Positions 6,865 through 15,338 of a stretch of DNA of 32,433 nucleotides are shown one piece after another. Origin of the DNA: Lachnospiraceae bacterium (GTDB taxonomy: Bacteria > Bacillota > Clostridia > Lachnospirales > Lachnospiraceae); contig JAILNV010000128.1 of assembly GCA_024691125.1 (NCBI GenBank), positions 1 to 32,433 of the forward strand. The letters run 5' to 3'. A program made the translations under genes and the position numbers. How positions within the stretch are numbered: position 1 is the stretch's first letter; every line of letters begins with the position of its first letter. A model generated the notes under the pieces. That model did not search any database, was not told the origin of the DNA, and worked only from the letters and a program-made list of their open reading frames with translations.

Positions 6865-7350
6865 TCATTTCAAATGCGAAGTTATGATCTCCCTTGCCTT
6901 GTCGGGCTCATCGCTTACCGACAGTACAGCGCAGCTTCCCTTTCTGTACACAACAGCTGCATTAAGCTTTTCAAGCTCTGCCGGAACGTAATCCTTGTAG
7001 GATTCTATCTGCTCCGACACGCGGGTTCTTAACACGTCTTCTGCCTTACCCGCATCTGCCTCGCTGCCGCATTTAATTACTGCTATTTCCTCCGCGGTAG
7101 CGCCGCTGCTTTCGTAAAATACCGCCTCCGTTATGTCAGTATCCCCGAAGCTGTAGAACATTGCTGCCGTGTCAAGATCTATGGGTGACAGATCATCCTT
7201 ATAGGCTATCCCTGACTTAAGCTCATCGGCAAGCTCCTGTGCATTGACATTCGCTCCCGAACCTCCGCAGCCTGCCATCGACGCCAGCATAACCGCTATG
7301 CCTGCTGCCGCAATGATCCTTCTTATTACTTTTCCTGTTGATCTTTTCAT
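6865..7350 (-). CDS. DUF4358 lipoprotein
   Basis: This 161-residue protein has a lipoprotein signal peptide ending in LASMAGC and matches the pattern of DUF4358 in Clostridia: SPIDLDTAAMFYSFGDTDI, then YESSGATAEEIAVIKC and a C-terminal VYRKGSCAVLSVSDEPDKA. Its function is unknown. DUF4358 genes commonly sit beside MBOAT, DHHW and SGNH genes, as here, so it probably works outside the membrane in the same surface-polymer modification pathway. It is 236 nt downstream of the SGNH gene with a hairpin between, so it may be transcribed partly on its own. Confidence 0.75.
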   Translation of the reverse strand: MKRSTGKVIRRIIAAAGIAVMLASMAGCGGSGANVNAQELADELKSGIAYKDDLSPIDLDTAAMFYSFGDTDITEAVFYESSGATAEEIAVIKCGSEADAGKAEDVLRTRVSEQIESYKDYVPAELEKLNAAVVYRKGSCAVLSVSDEPDKAREIITSHLK

Positions 7351-7533
7351 ACTCTCCTCCTCCTAAATCAGATTAAATGTTCCTGCCGCAAAGACCGGAA
7401 CATACACTAAAATATTATCATAAACCGTTCCTTCTATAAAGAACTTTTACTTTAAAAATCACCCGTAAAACTTGCAATATTATTCATATCATCAGGCTGT
7501 TTTACGGAATTATTTTTGCGTTTAATCGAGCAA

Positions 7534-7563
7534 ATGGCATCTGCGGGTAATCACAGATGCCAT
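7534..7563 (-). terminator. Possible terminator or attenuator after the SGNH gene
   Basis: ATGGCATCTG (7534-7543) pairs with CAGATGCCAT (7554-7563), a perfect 10-bp stem with a 10-nt loop, 24 nt after the SGNH stop. The U-tract on the minus strand is weak (TTTGCTCG), so termination may be partial. The remaining 180 nt up to the DUF4358 start show nothing else I recognise. Confidence 0.45.
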
Positions 7564-7586
7564 ACTATTCTTTCACATCATTCACA

Positions 7587-8753
7587 CTACTGTACCACTA
7601 TCGCATGCTCCAACAGGTACTGCTTCCATTTATCCATGTACTGAGCCTTCAGATGGATTCCGTCAGCAGCCATCTCAGGCGGCAGGAAGCCGTCCGCTCC
7701 CATAAACACCGAACCCACATCCAGATAATATGCCCTTTCTTCCAGCGCGATCTGCTTAAGCATCTCGTTCCGCTTCGTTACGTTTGCATTGCTGTGAGTC
7801 TTGTCTGACTGTGATTTCGCAGCGGTGACGGGAAGTATGCCGTGTACATAGATGATCGCTCTTGGCTCGGCATCTCTTATCATCTGTATCAGCTCGGCGT
7901 ATTTATTCCTGAATACGTTCTCGTTACCACCCACCTCGTTAAGGCCTACTTTAATATAAACCTTCGAGAAAGTATCATATGGCATTGCATTAACTATGGG
8001 AACCTTACCCGCATCGGTATTCACTACCTTCATGGTATCATATTTATAGAGCTGGAATCCGGTTGCCGCATAAAACGTTCCCGGAAGTCCGGAATACATT
8101 CCGAACCCCTGCAATCTCGAATCACCGATGAACAGCGCATCATTGAAGTAGCTCTCATCCACAGTCGTAAACGGAATCGGATAGTTAACATCGGGATCCA
8201 CGTACTCATTCACACCCTCTGCCTCCATAAGAGCGGCATCCGTGTCATCTGCACTCACGTTCTCCACATTGTCTGTCGTGTCATCCTGCTCTAAGCCGGC
8301 CTGATCATCCTGAACATCTTCCGCAGTTCCGTTATCTGCCGTGCCTTCAGCGTTATCACCTGCGTAATCCAAAGCACCCTCTCCCGATACCTCTTCGCCT
8401 GCGCCTGCCACCTCATTCACAACAGACATTGCAACATTATCTGCCACATCCTTCTTATCTTCATCTGCTGCCGCCTCAGCCTCATACTTAAGCCTCGCAA
8501 GCTCATCCTGTGTTTTTGCGTAAACGTATGTCCCGTTCATGACCTCGAAGAGTTCCTTCGCTGTCTTTCCCGAATCCCACAGAGCTATCATTGTGCCTGC
8601 TGCCACCGCGAGGAACAGAGTACATACTATCACCAGCACTACCGAAGCCACTCTTATTATTCTCCTTCTTTCGTGCAGCTTGCGTTCCGCCTCGCTAAGG
8701 TTATTCATTTCAGTTGATGTTCCCAGAAAATCAAATATATATCTTTTATCCAA
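7587..8753 (-). CDS. Membrane-anchored SGNH/GDSL hydrolase
   Basis: The 388-residue protein has a cytoplasmic tail, one transmembrane segment (about 33-57), an acidic disordered linker (about 90-190) and an extracellular SGNH domain. Block I is FIGDSR with Ser212, block III KVGLNEVG (270-273, in place of the usual GxND) and block V DGIH with Asp364 and His367. SGNH enzymes of this type add or remove acyl groups on polysaccharides. With the MBOAT and DHHW proteins upstream it probably transfers or edits acetyl groups on a cell-surface glycan; the substrate is not visible. It is on the same strand as these genes but separated from them by 274 nt. Confidence 0.82.
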   Translation of the reverse strand: MDKRYIFDFLGTSTEMNNLSEAERKLHERRRIIRVASVVLVIVCTLFLAVAAGTMIALWDSGKTAKELFEVMNGTYVYAKTQDELARLKYEAEAAADEDKKDVADNVAMSVVNEVAGAGEEVSGEGALDYAGDNAEGTADNGTAEDVQDDQAGLEQDDTTDNVENVSADDTDAALMEAEGVNEYVDPDVNYPIPFTTVDESYFNDALFIGDSRLQGFGMYSGLPGTFYAATGFQLYKYDTMKVVNTDAGKVPIVNAMPYDTFSKVYIKVGLNEVGGNENVFRNKYAELIQMIRDAEPRAIIYVHGILPVTAAKSQSDKTHSNANVTKRNEMLKQIALEERAYYLDVGSVFMGADGFLPPEMAADGIHLKAQYMDKWKQYLLEHAIVVQ

Positions 8754-8811
8754 TTCCGTTTTCCTTTATATAGTCCAAATACTTATCTGCGCACTGCCTT
8801 TAACCTGTATC

Positions 8812-8949
8812 TCATGGAATAACACAGCTCCGTCTTACTGCTTCACTGGCCACTCTGCTGTCGAAATATACTGTAGCCGACATGATAAGCGCACTGTCTT
8901 CGATCTCAAGAAAATATATCGGAGCGAAGTCCTCTCTGATTTCGCATCG
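8812..8949 (-). pseudogene. Possible coding remnant in the DHHW-SGNH gap
   Basis: The 274-nt gap between the DHHW and SGNH genes contains a protein-like stretch on the same strand, including EIREDFAPIYFLEIEDSALI and then TVYFDSRVASEAVRRS, ending in a stop at 8812-8814. It has no start codon with a ribosome binding site at its beginning. It may be the tail of a lost gene or chance. A promoter for the SGNH gene could also lie here, but I see no convincing one. Confidence 0.2.
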
Positions 8950-9027
8950 TAATCCCGCAGGAGATTTTTGTTTAATTATTATAGCACTACCCCCACCCTG
9001 TTTGCTATCTGTTTATCAACTCTTTTG

Positions 9028-10167
9028 CTACAAGTTTTTTACCAGTCTGTAGAAATGATTATCCTCATTATAATGCATGAAGTTATACAGAAGAAGTATG
9101 TCCGCACCCTCATGCTCTTTAAGCAGTTCATTCACGGGTCTGTCATAGTATCTTAGATCTATTACGGTTATCGTATCATAGTTAAATGTAAGAAAAGGTA
9201 TCAGGCAGTTGGAATAAGAATCCTTGAACAGTATAAGCTCACTTCTCTTATCCTCTCCTTCGGAAGGCATGCTCTTTACTGTACTCAATCCTTCGTTTCC
9301 GTACATAAACATTGCATACTTATCATAAACCCTAAGCTTATCCGTATCGTACAGCCTGTCATGACTTACTTCTCCGGCTTCATAATCCGCTACGGGAATG
9401 TCATAATAAGTCAGCACATCAGGTTCTACGCCATACCCCTTATATTTCGAATAGTATGTCCCGTAGAAGCCCGGCACATCCTTCCTTATCCCTGACAGCA
9501 TATCCATGCTCACAGGCTCAAGTCCCAGTTCCTCACACAGTTTCAAATATCCGTAATATGCTCCCTGTGTCGTCCAGTGATGATCTGTCCTGTAATAGAT
9601 ATACTCATCCCTGTGCTCATTAAATATATCGGACACATCTATTGTATTAACATTGTCATAGGATAAAAGAGCCGAATACAGATCCTTAATCCCGCTCTTC
9701 TGTGAAATGTTCGGGAATCCCGCCGGAAGCTTATCTTTCATTATCTCACAGGAATTCGGAACGATGCATACATTAATGTCCCTTCCGCACTTCCCGGCGA
9801 AATTAACCATTGCCGCCTTATTCTTACCAAGCTGTTCATTAACCTTAACCAGTTTTTCGAACAGGTAACCGTCCTTTCCTCTTGTGATTCCGTTATTCTC
9901 ATTCTTAAGCTGTACCTGCTCCGTGACCGCCTTAAGCTTTATCAGCAAATTACGGAACGGAAGCTGTTCCTCTGTATAGAGCTCGAACTGCTCCATGAAG
10001 CTCCCGTCCGCAAGACCCGACATCGTAAGCTTCGGCCGTGCTGCGAGATAACGGTTCTCGCTTTCCGAGAACACTGAATCCCTGTGGGTTAAATAACCCG
10101 CAAAACACAGAAGGATCATTATCGATATTATTATTGTAAGAGGATTATTTCTTAATCTTTCTAACAT
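9028..10167 (-). CDS. DHHW-family protein (AlgX/AlgJ-like)
   Basis: This 379-residue protein has an N-terminal signal anchor (about 8-26) and an extracytoplasmic SGNH-like domain. The signature YRTDHHWTTQGAYYGY (193-208) contains the DHHW motif, and LILFKDSYSNCLIPFL near the C-terminus supplies the nucleophile block. Relatives such as AlgJ/AlgX work with an MBOAT protein to acetylate exopolysaccharides outside the membrane. The gene follows the MBOAT gene by 63 nt on the same strand, the usual arrangement for this pair, and is probably co-transcribed. The polymer is not identified. Confidence 0.85.
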   Translation of the reverse strand: MLERLRNNPLTIIISIMILLCFAGYLTHRDSVFSESENRYLAARPKLTMSGLADGSFMEQFELYTEEQLPFRNLLIKLKAVTEQVQLKNENNGITRGKDGYLFEKLVKVNEQLGKNKAAMVNFAGKCGRDINVCIVPNSCEIMKDKLPAGFPNISQKSGIKDLYSALLSYDNVNTIDVSDIFNEHRDEYIYYRTDHHWTTQGAYYGYLKLCEELGLEPVSMDMLSGIRKDVPGFYGTYYSKYKGYGVEPDVLTYYDIPVADYEAGEVSHDRLYDTDKLRVYDKYAMFMYGNEGLSTVKSMPSEGEDKRSELILFKDSYSNCLIPFLTFNYDTITVIDLRYYDRPVNELLKEHEGADILLLYNFMHYNEDNHFYRLVKNL

Positions 10168-10230
10168 GATCTGATTTCTCTGTCTGTAATTAATCTCTAC
10201 CTGTTCTCCGGTTCAAAACATAGCCCGCAC

Positions 10231-11619
10231 TCAGAAACGGAAGTACAGAAACGGATTATACGAAGCATCCGCAAGATAAGCTATGCACAGCACGAATATT
10301 CCTGTAAGGACCGGAATAACTATAAGCCTCCGCTCCTTTATCCTGTCATACAGCCTGTTCCCGAGTCCTGATGAAAGCAGACAGCCAAGGAGAAGGATAA
10401 CTCCGTAATTCCTTATATAATACAGTATCTCATTTGATACACCGCCTATGAACAGCCTTGATAAATACACTCCCAGCTGTCTGAGGTCTGATATTGCAAA
10501 CAGCATCCACCCGAAGCCTATCGCAAGCAGTGAATATATCCGTGCAATCACTTTGTTCCCTTCCATGAATCTCCCAAGGCCCGCCCTTTCTGCCATAAGG
10601 AGCACGAAGAAATACAGACCCCACAATATGAAGTTCCAGTCTGCCCCGTGCCAGAAGCCTGTAATGAACCATACAATAAACAGATTGAATACCTTCCTTA
10701 CGGGTCCTCTTCTGTTACCGCCAAGAGGTATGTACAGATATTCCTTAAACCATCCGCTTAACGTCATATGCCATCTTCGCCAGTACTCGGTTATGGACAG
10801 AGAGGTGTACGGCAGATCGAAGTTCTTAGGGAACTTAAATCCGAGCATCTTGCCAAGTCCGATAGCCATCATGGAATAGCCGTTGAAATCAAAATATATC
10901 TGAATCGTATAAGCCAGCATACCGAGCCATGCCATCGGAGAAGACAGAGAAGAATATCCTGTTGTTTCAAGCTCCTTCCACAGCGCCCCGGCGCTGTTGG
11001 CTATAAGAACCTTCGATCCGAGTCCCAATATAAAGAGCTTAAGCCCTTCTTCCACTTCCGAAAGAGAGATGACCCTGCTCTTAAGCGCCTCGGATACATC
11101 ACTGTATACCACTATGGGACCTGCTATAAGCTGTGGGAACATACACAGATATGTTCCAAGATCTATTATGGAATTCTCTACCTTAACCTTCCCCCGGTAC
11201 AGGTCTATCACATACGACATTATCTGGAAGGTATAGAAGCTTATTCCCAGAGGCAGTGTAATATCAACCCTGCTTAATCCCGTACCTGCAACGGCATTTA
11301 TATTATCTATAAAGAAATTAATATATTTAAAGAAGAAAAGCATGCCGATGTCGAAAACAAGCGCTCCTATGAGCGCAGGCCTGACTGCACCGTTTCTTCT
11401 CTTCGCTCTGTCTATCAGTCTTCCGGCAAAATAGTTGACAAGGATGGAAACGCCCAGCAATATAAGGTACTTAGGTTCTCCCCAGCCATAGAATATAAGG
11501 CTTCCGATAAAGAGAACAATGTTCTTAAGCTTCATTGGAACCAGATAATACACTATAAAGAATACCGGCATAAACCAGAATATAAATAATAAAGAACTGA
11601 ATATCATCTTTGTTACCAT
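10231..11619 (-). CDS. MBOAT-family O-acyltransferase (AlgI/DltB-like)
   Basis: This 462-residue protein has about ten membrane segments. It moves acyl groups from a cytoplasmic donor across the membrane to a partner enzyme outside. The conserved block YWRRWHMTLSGWFKEYLYIP (279-298, His284) and the catalytic-type WHGADWNFILWG with His324 are intact, as is PQLIAGPIV (162-170). The start is uncertain: ATG at 11619 or at 11607 (MIFSSLLFIF), neither with a strong ribosome binding site. The gene begins the DHHW/SGNH/DUF4358 cluster and lies 144 nt downstream of glyA, beyond a hairpin. Confidence 0.9.
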   Translation of the reverse strand: MVTKMIFSSLLFIFWFMPVFFIVYYLVPMKLKNIVLFIGSLIFYGWGEPKYLILLGVSILVNYFAGRLIDRAKRRNGAVRPALIGALVFDIGMLFFFKYINFFIDNINAVAGTGLSRVDITLPLGISFYTFQIMSYVIDLYRGKVKVENSIIDLGTYLCMFPQLIAGPIVVYSDVSEALKSRVISLSEVEEGLKLFILGLGSKVLIANSAGALWKELETTGYSSLSSPMAWLGMLAYTIQIYFDFNGYSMMAIGLGKMLGFKFPKNFDLPYTSLSITEYWRRWHMTLSGWFKEYLYIPLGGNRRGPVRKVFNLFIVWFITGFWHGADWNFILWGLYFFVLLMAERAGLGRFMEGNKVIARIYSLLAIGFGWMLFAISDLRQLGVYLSRLFIGGVSNEILYYIRNYGVILLLGCLLSSGLGNRLYDRIKERRLIVIPVLTGIFVLCIAYLADASYNPFLYFRF

Positions 11620-11640
11620 TGTAGATTTTTAGTAATACTT

Positions 11641-11676
11641 ACAGCCACCATATCTGTCCGATACAGTGGCTGTTTT
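11641..11676 (+). terminator. Hairpin between glyA and the MBOAT gene, with a U-tract only on the plus strand
   Basis: ACAGCCAC (11641-11648) pairs with GTGGCTGT (11666-11673), with a further inner TATC/GATA stem. T-residues follow on the plus strand (TTTTAAT), whereas the minus strand, where both genes lie, has no U-tract. It may stop antisense transcription or act as an RNA stability element. Confidence 0.4.
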
Positions 11677-11763
11677 AATAATCTCTTTAAGAAGATAACT
11701 TACTGTCATTAAATCCGCTGATCAATCATATCAGACTCGATCTTTCTTCTCATAGTCTGCCGG

Positions 11764-13002
11764 TCAGATGAGCGGATACTTCTTTGTAAGCTCATCAACG
11801 ATGGCGCGTGCCTTCTCTACTCCGGCTTCGCCTTCCTTAACAACTAAGGATATTGCTTCAGCGATCCTGTCCATATCCTCGGTGTTCATTCCCCTTGAAG
11901 TAACAGCCGGTGTTCCAAGCCTTATCCCGCTTGTAACGAAAGGCTTCTGCGGATCGTTGGGAACAGTATTCTTATTGGCTGTAATATGAGCCGCATCAAG
12001 AAGCTTCTCTATTTCTTTTCCGGTAAGCTCCTGAGGTCTTAAATCCAGAAGCATAAGGTGGTTATCCGTACCGCCTGATACGATGCTTAAGCCTCTGTCC
12101 ATAAGTCCCTTTGCAAGAGCCTGTGCATTATCGATTATATTCTTTCCGTATTCCTTGAATTCAGGTGAAAGCGCCTCCTTGAAGCATACAGCCTTGGCTG
12201 CGATCACATGCATGAGAGGACCGCCCTGGATTCCCGGGAATATTGCCTTGTTGAAGTTGAACTTATCGGCGGCTTCCTGATTGCAGAGGATAAGACCTCC
12301 TCTGGGACCACGCAGGGTCTTGTGGGTTGTTGTAGTAACAACATCAGCATAAGGGATGGGACTCTCATGATAGCCTGTAGCCACAAGACCTGCAATATGA
12401 GCCATATCGACCATAAGGTATGCTCCTACCTCATCACAGATCTCCCTGAACTTCTTGAAATCGATCTTCCTTGCATAAGCGCTGGCACCTGCAAGGATCA
12501 TCTTGGGCTTGCACTCAAGCGCTATCCTTCTTACCTCATCGTAATCTATGAAGCCTTCATCATTGACTCCGTAATGAACGCAGTTGAAATATTTACCTGA
12601 CATATTCACCGGTGAACCGTGCGAAAGATGTCCGCCGTGATCAAGGTTCATACCCATGAACGTATCACCGGGCTCAAGCATTGCAAAGAAAACAGCCATA
12701 TTGGCCTGTGCGCCCGAATGGGGCTGAACGTTGGCGTAATCACAGCCAAACAGCTTCTTTGCTCTCTCTCTTGCCAGATCCTCTACTATATCAACACAGT
12801 CGCATCCGCCGTAATACCTCTTACCCGGATAACCTTCCGCATATTTATTCGTAAGCGGGCTTCCCATAGCAGCCATAACCGCCTTGCTTACCCAGTTCTC
12901 AGATGCGATAAGCTCAATATGGCTGTTCTGCCTCTCCTGTTCCTTTACAATGGCTTCAGCGATCTCGGGATCGACTGATCTTACTTCATCCAGTGAATAC
13001 AT
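11764..13002 (-). CDS. glyA: Serine hydroxymethyltransferase
   Basis: GlyA converts serine and tetrahydrofolate to glycine and 5,10-methylene-tetrahydrofolate, the main source of one-carbon units. At 412 residues it has normal length. [14 protein letters not shown] (29-42), [10 protein letters not shown] (57-66), the cofactor-binding [14 protein letters not shown] (92-105), [14 protein letters not shown] (197-210) and the PLP-binding [14 protein letters not shown] with Lys228 are all intact. GGAGGG lies about 8 nt before the ATG. A TATAAT-like box near 13080 could be its promoter. I see no riboswitch in the 138-nt upstream gap. Confidence 0.97.
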   Translation of the reverse strand: MYSLDEVRSVDPEIAEAIVKEQERQNSHIELIASENWVSKAVMAAMGSPLTNKYAEGYPGKRYYGGCDCVDIVEDLARERAKKLFGCDYANVQPHSGAQANMAVFFAMLEPGDTFMGMNLDHGGHLSHGSPVNMSGKYFNCVHYGVNDEGFIDYDEVRRIALECKPKMILAGASAYARKIDFKKFREICDEVGAYLMVDMAHIAGLVATGYHESPIPYADVVTTTTHKTLRGPRGGLILCNQEAADKFNFNKAIFPGIQGGPLMHVIAAKAVCFKEALSPEFKEYGKNIIDNAQALAKGLMDRGLSIVSGGTDNHLMLLDLRPQELTGKEIEKLLDAAHITANKNTVPNDPQKPFVTSGIRLGTPAVTSRGMNTEDMDRIAEAISLVVKEGEAGVEKARAIVDELTKKYPLI

Positions 13003-13140
13003 ATATTTCCCTCCGTTTCATAACTGTATACTCATTATCCCGTCCGTTTTACATGCCGTAAAGACGAACCGAATATCATTATATATAATGTTTGGCAAAA
13101 AAACAACAATACTTTTCCTTAGTTTATGCTTCGTTTACGC

Positions 13141-13701
13141 TTATCTGAGTCTTGTACTTTCATATCTGGCTTTCATCTTAAGGCAGTTTAATATCTCCTT
13201 GTATTTTTCCTCAAGCGTATCGCCTCTTAACTCAAGATCCATGACAAGAGCAACATTATCTATATTGTCCTCATCAAGGCTCTTCCACATCCCCGTGAAG
13301 ACATCAAGCTTCTTTTCATATGTGTCTGCATCCAGAAATTCATCAAGGAACTCCATATTGTTCGCAGCTTCATCCTGCGCCTCCGCAGTATCCTCTGCAT
13401 AATTATCTTCGGCCGCCTCTACATAAGCTCCGGCACCCTTCTCCCCATCTTCTTTAACATTCTTCCCGGTGCCCGTGACCAGTGTGAATCTCCACTTCTG
13501 CTTTACGTCGGGATATTTCTCATGATCCACCTCGCTCATGAACATTTCCAGCGGACGCGCGCATACCCTGTCCCCCGAAAACAGATTTCTGTAGATTACC
13601 AGCTTCTCTTCCGTCTCCGAATGTCTCGCAACCGTAATAACCTGATAGTATTCACCCTTAAAATGCTTATACACCTGATTTTCCTTTGGTTCCTCTCTCA
13701 T
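13141..13701 (-). CDS. DUF1653 protein with C-terminal extension
   Basis: The first 70 residues match DUF1653, a small beta-rich domain: VYKHFKGEYYQVITVARHSE, then VIYRNLFSGDRVCARPLEMF and KWRFTLV. A low-complexity acidic stretch rich in Ala, Glu and Asp follows. The last 60 residues form a predicted helical tail with no family I can name. The function of DUF1653 is unknown. I chose the ATG at 13701 (186 residues) because GAGGTGGG lies just upstream and the domain begins there; an in-frame ATG at 13734 would add 11 residues. It lies between holA and glyA on the same strand. Confidence 0.7.
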   Translation of the reverse strand: MREEPKENQVYKHFKGEYYQVITVARHSETEEKLVIYRNLFSGDRVCARPLEMFMSEVDHEKYPDVKQKWRFTLVTGTGKNVKEDGEKGAGAYVEAAEDNYAEDTAEAQDEAANNMEFLDEFLDADTYEKKLDVFTGMWKSLDEDNIDNVALVMDLELRGDTLEEKYKEILNCLKMKARYESTRLR

Positions 13702-13818
13702 TTTCCCACCTCTTGTTTTGTTGTTCATACACATTTTCCGAGCCCGTTCCGGACAGCTACTCTAAATACAGCTTATACAAAAAGAAAAACATCCCTTATT
13801 TCAATCTGCTTCCGGCTG

Positions 13819-14844
13819 TCATGACGCATATTTGATAATGAGCATCTCTACCGCTATGACATCATTTATCCTTCCCTGCTTAAACAGGGCTTCCGTATCA
13901 ATACAGTCGGTAACTGCTTCCTTAAGATACTCATATGTAAAGCGCGAGGACATATTCACGTATTTATCCACGAAGAATTTATTAATCCCGGCCAGCTTCT
14001 CTATGCTTTCATAATTCTTTCCGGCAGCCTTCAGTACCTTTACCTTCATCAGGATATTGAATTCACGTGTTATGAGTGCAAGGATTCCCATCGGGCGCTC
14101 ACGAAGCTCAAGCAGGTCATAATACAGCTTCAGCGCTTTTCTCCTGTTCTTCGATGCGATGGCTCTTACCATTTCAAAAACATCATTACCGATATTCCTT
14201 GAACATACTTCTCTTACATCATCCCCGTCTATACTGCTGTGACCCAGTCTGTAACAGATAAGCTTCTCCGACTCATTGTACAACAGGCTCATATCCTCTC
14301 CGGCATATTCATACAGCAGCTCCATGGCGCCGCGGGTTATGTTAAGGTCTGCGTCCTTAAATCTCTTAAGCAGCCATTTGTTGAGTATATCCCTGCTCAT
14401 TCTTTTGAACTCGACCGTTCTTCCAAGCTTCTGTACCGTCTTATACAGCTTATATCTCTTGTCTACGATCGTCTGTTCATACTTCTTTTCTGCACCCTTG
14501 TCATGTCCTCCCTTGTATGACTCCACAAAAATTATATATGAAGTCTCCGGGAGTGATGGCAGATAATCAGCCAGCTCATTTTCACTCACCTTGAATATAC
14601 CTGTATCTTCCACAACCGCGACACGGTGCGGCGCAAAGAACGGAACCGTATCCAGAAAGCCGATAAGCTCATTGATATCGGGCATCTCTCCCGAATACAC
14701 CTTCACGTTTATCCCGTCGTCATCTCCCGCAAGTGCTTTCACGAGCTTATCCCTGTACTGGCGTATAAGATACCGCTCTACACCCATAAGGAAATATATA
14801 TTCTTAAATCTGCCTTCTTTAATATCCGAATCTATACTTTTCAT
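13819..14844 (-). CDS. holA: DNA polymerase III subunit delta
   Basis: HolA opens the sliding-clamp ring as part of the clamp loader during DNA replication. The 341-residue length is normal. The N-terminal FKNIYFLMGVERYLIRQYRD is the usual opening of the AAA-like domain; IIFVESYKGG, the central LLYEYAGEDMSLLYNESEKL (about 183-202) and DVFEMVRAIASKNRRKAL follow. The C-terminal collar includes FTYEYLKEAV and EALFKQGRINDVIAVEMLII. It is 84 nt upstream of the DUF1653 gene on the same strand. Confidence 0.93.
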   Translation of the reverse strand: MKSIDSDIKEGRFKNIYFLMGVERYLIRQYRDKLVKALAGDDDGINVKVYSGEMPDINELIGFLDTVPFFAPHRVAVVEDTGIFKVSENELADYLPSLPETSYIIFVESYKGGHDKGAEKKYEQTIVDKRYKLYKTVQKLGRTVEFKRMSRDILNKWLLKRFKDADLNITRGAMELLYEYAGEDMSLLYNESEKLICYRLGHSSIDGDDVREVCSRNIGNDVFEMVRAIASKNRRKALKLYYDLLELRERPMGILALITREFNILMKVKVLKAAGKNYESIEKLAGINKFFVDKYVNMSSRFTYEYLKEAVTDCIDTEALFKQGRINDVIAVEMLIIKYAS

Positions 14845-14950
14845 GCTTATGCCTTATTATATATTGATCCTTGAATCATCATATCATATCACCAACCTTA
14901 AGTATACAGTATAATATTTCCTAATTTCACACGAAAATTTCAATCAGCCA

Positions 14951-14980
14951 TTGTCAATCATACGCATAGTATCGTAGAAA
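14951..14980 (+). promoter_or_regulatory. Predicted promoter of the PepSY peptide gene
   Basis: TTGTCA (14951-14956), an 18-nt spacer and TAGAAA (14975-14980) are the best candidate upstream of the isolated plus-strand gene at 15029. The match is moderate. Confidence 0.35.
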
Positions 14981-15028
14981 TGGATTAAGAAACACAAGCA
15001 AATTCTTATAACACAGGAGGATAAGATC

Positions 15029-15295
15029 ATGAGCGATATCAGTAAGAAAATAGACGATGCGGAAATGTCCGAAGTTGTTGGAGGTATATCCAAGGACAAA
15101 GCGCTTTCAATAGCCCTTTCCCATGCCAATCTGCCCAAAGATAAAGTCTGGGTAAAAAAGAACAAGATTGACATCGATGACGGAATAAAGGTATTCGAGA
15201 TCGAATTCCATGCAAATAACAAGGAATATGAATACGATATAGACGCTTCCACCGGAGAGATCCGCAGCTTTGATATTGACAGCATCTATGACTGA
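15029..15295 (+). CDS. Small secreted-type PepSY protein with a double-glycine leader
   Basis: This 88-residue protein joins two recognisable parts. Residues 1-19, MSDISKKIDDAEMSEVVGG, look like a bacteriocin-type leader ending in Gly-Gly, the cleavage signal for C39-peptidase ABC exporters. The remainder is a PepSY domain: ISKDKALSIALSHANLP, then FEIEFHANNKEYEYDIDAST and GEIRSFDID. PepSY domains often inhibit proteases or sit in sensor and redox proteins. It has its own AGGAGG (8 nt spacing), a likely promoter and a perfect terminator, so it is a single-gene transcript inside a minus-strand region. No exporter or modification gene is in the window. That it is exported and trimmed is inferred from the leader alone. 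Confidence 0.8.
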   Translation: MSDISKKIDDAEMSEVVGGISKDKALSIALSHANLPKDKVWVKKNKIDIDDGIKVFEIEFHANNKEYEYDIDASTGEIRSFDIDSIYD

Positions 15296-15305
15296 GCATC
15301 GACTG

Positions 15306-15338
15306 CTCCTGCCTTCTTAGGAAGGCAGGAGTTTTTTT
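15306..15338 (+). terminator. Strong intrinsic terminator of the PepSY peptide gene
   Basis: CTCCTGCCTTC pairs perfectly with GAAGGCAGGAG around TTAG (11 bp, 15306-15331), followed by seven T. The convergent comEC stop codon lies in the end of the T-tract. Confidence 0.95.

Noticed and set aside
13003-13140. Riboswitch upstream of glyA
   Set aside because: The gap is short and shows no glycine, purine or folate riboswitch core that I recognise.
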